Source: an uncultured beta proteobacterium (GTDB lineage: Bacteria > Pseudomonadota > Gammaproteobacteria > Burkholderiales > Burkholderiaceae_C). From it: a stretch of DNA of 6,043 nt. The stretch lies in contig CAIYQF010000409.1 in the NCBI GenBank assembly GCA_903928325.1, forward strand, positions 1 to 6,043. The letters run 5' to 3'. Positions 5,714-6,043 of the stretch are shown piece after piece. Numbering within the stretch: position 1 is the stretch's first letter; the number at the start of each line of letters is the position of its first letter. The position numbers and the translations under genes were made by a program. Below the pieces are notes generated by a model, which was given only the letters and a program-made list of their open reading frames with translations, was not told the origin of the DNA and did no database searches.

Positions 5714-6043
5714 GCTGCCACCTCCTGCGCCCAGTGGGTGTGGCGCTCGCGCTCCAAAATAATGCTGCGCACGCGGTACAAGGCCATCGCAATGCTGTAG
5801 GCCCAGAACGCCAGCGCCATCAGCAGCATGGCCCACAACATGGTTTGCGCCATGCTCGAACCCTTGGTGATAGACACCGAAGCGCCCTGGTGCAAGGTGT
5901 TCCACCACTTCACCGAAAAATAGATGATGGGCACATTCACCGCCCCCACCAGCGCCAGCAGGCCACCGGCCTTGTCCGCGCGGCGCGGGTCGTCGATCGC
6001 GCTGGTCAGGGCGATGTAGCCCATGTAGAGAAAAAACAAAATC
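5710..6043 (-). CDS. ccmC: Heme delivery protein CcmC, C-terminal part (5' end beyond right edge)
   Basis: These are the last 110 residues of the membrane protein that passes heme to CcmE. Visible are the end of one membrane helix (LFFLYMGYIALTSAI), a helix containing LLALVGAVNVPIIYFSV, and the motif KWWNTLHQGASVS. The histidine in that motif corresponds to the second periplasmic heme-ligand histidine of the family (H184 in E. coli). A last helix (about MLWAMLLMALAFWAYSIAMAL) and a charged cytoplasmic tail follow. The tryptophan-rich WWD domain and the first histidine are upstream, outside the window. The frame stays open to the right edge, and the TTG at 6039 is an internal leucine, not a start. 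The stop codon overlaps ccmD as ATGA. ccmA and ccmB usually precede ccmC and are expected further right. Confidence 0.95.
   Translation of the reverse strand, partial: ILFFLYMGYIALTSAIDDPRRADKAGGLLALVGAVNVPIIYFSVKWWNTLHQGASVSITKGSSMAQTMLWAMLLMALAFWAYSIAMALYRVRSIILERERHTHWAQEVAA
5721..5726 (-). promoter_or_regulatory. Strong ribosome binding site of ccmD
   Basis: AGGAGG on the minus strand sits seven bases before the ATG at 5713, inside the end of ccmC. It is the strongest Shine-Dalgarno match in the operon part seen here, and it fixes the short start of ccmD. Confidence 0.8.

Noticed and set aside
5714..5908. Longer N-terminus for ccmD starting at 5908
   Set aside because: It overlaps conserved ccmC sequence in another frame. 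The strong AGGAGG and family-typical length point to 5713.
1..6043. Mobile element, CRISPR array, tRNA or rRNA
   Set aside because: No transposase, regularly spaced repeats, cloverleaf or rRNA-like sequence was seen. Coding genes fill the window with short gaps.

Overview
The window is a GC-rich piece of a bacterial chromosome, most likely from a betaproteobacterium of the order Burkholderiales, possibly Comamonadaceae. That placement rests on protein style and gene order and is an inference. It holds most of a System I cytochrome c maturation (ccm) operon on the minus strand, plus two unrelated housekeeping-type genes at the left end. Nothing in it looks mobile or phage-derived, and I found no tRNA, rRNA or CRISPR array.

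Layout from left to right. Positions 1-278 (minus) are the 5' end of dusB, a tRNA-dihydrouridine synthase gene that runs off the left edge. Positions 279-377 are a divergent intergenic region with a striking run of four G-tracts and a possible translational-control element in front of the next gene. Positions 378-896 (plus) encode a YqaA-type small membrane protein of the DedA/VTT group. A 19-base convergent gap with a hairpin separates it from the ccm operon. From 916 to the right edge, all genes are on the minus strand and read right to left as ccmC (5' end missing), ccmD, ccmE, ccmF, ccmG, ccmH and ccmI/cycH.

The ccm genes form one assembly line on the periplasmic side of the inner membrane. 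CcmC, helped by the small protein CcmD, loads heme onto a histidine of the chaperone CcmE. CcmF takes heme from CcmE and, with CcmH and CcmI, attaches it to the CXXCH motif of apocytochrome c. The thioredoxin-like CcmG and the LRCXXCQNQ protein CcmH keep the apocytochrome thiols reduced, and CcmI holds the apocytochrome. CcmA and CcmB, the ABC transporter pair that frees holo-CcmE, are not in the window and are expected beyond the right edge. All diagnostic residues I could check are intact, including the four CcmF histidines, CcmE HXXXY, the CcmG and CcmH cysteine pairs and the CcmC second histidine.

The operon is extremely compact. Four successive junctions (C/D, D/E, E/F, F/G) are each the same 4-base ATGA overlap, G/H overlaps by 8 bases, and H/I is separated by 9 bases. 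The one structural departure is CcmI, which lacks the usual first membrane helix. I see a well-known system in tidy form and no evidence of an undescribed one. The points most worth a second look are the short CcmI N-terminus, the G-tract cluster at the dusB start and the short coupled reading frame in front of yqaA.
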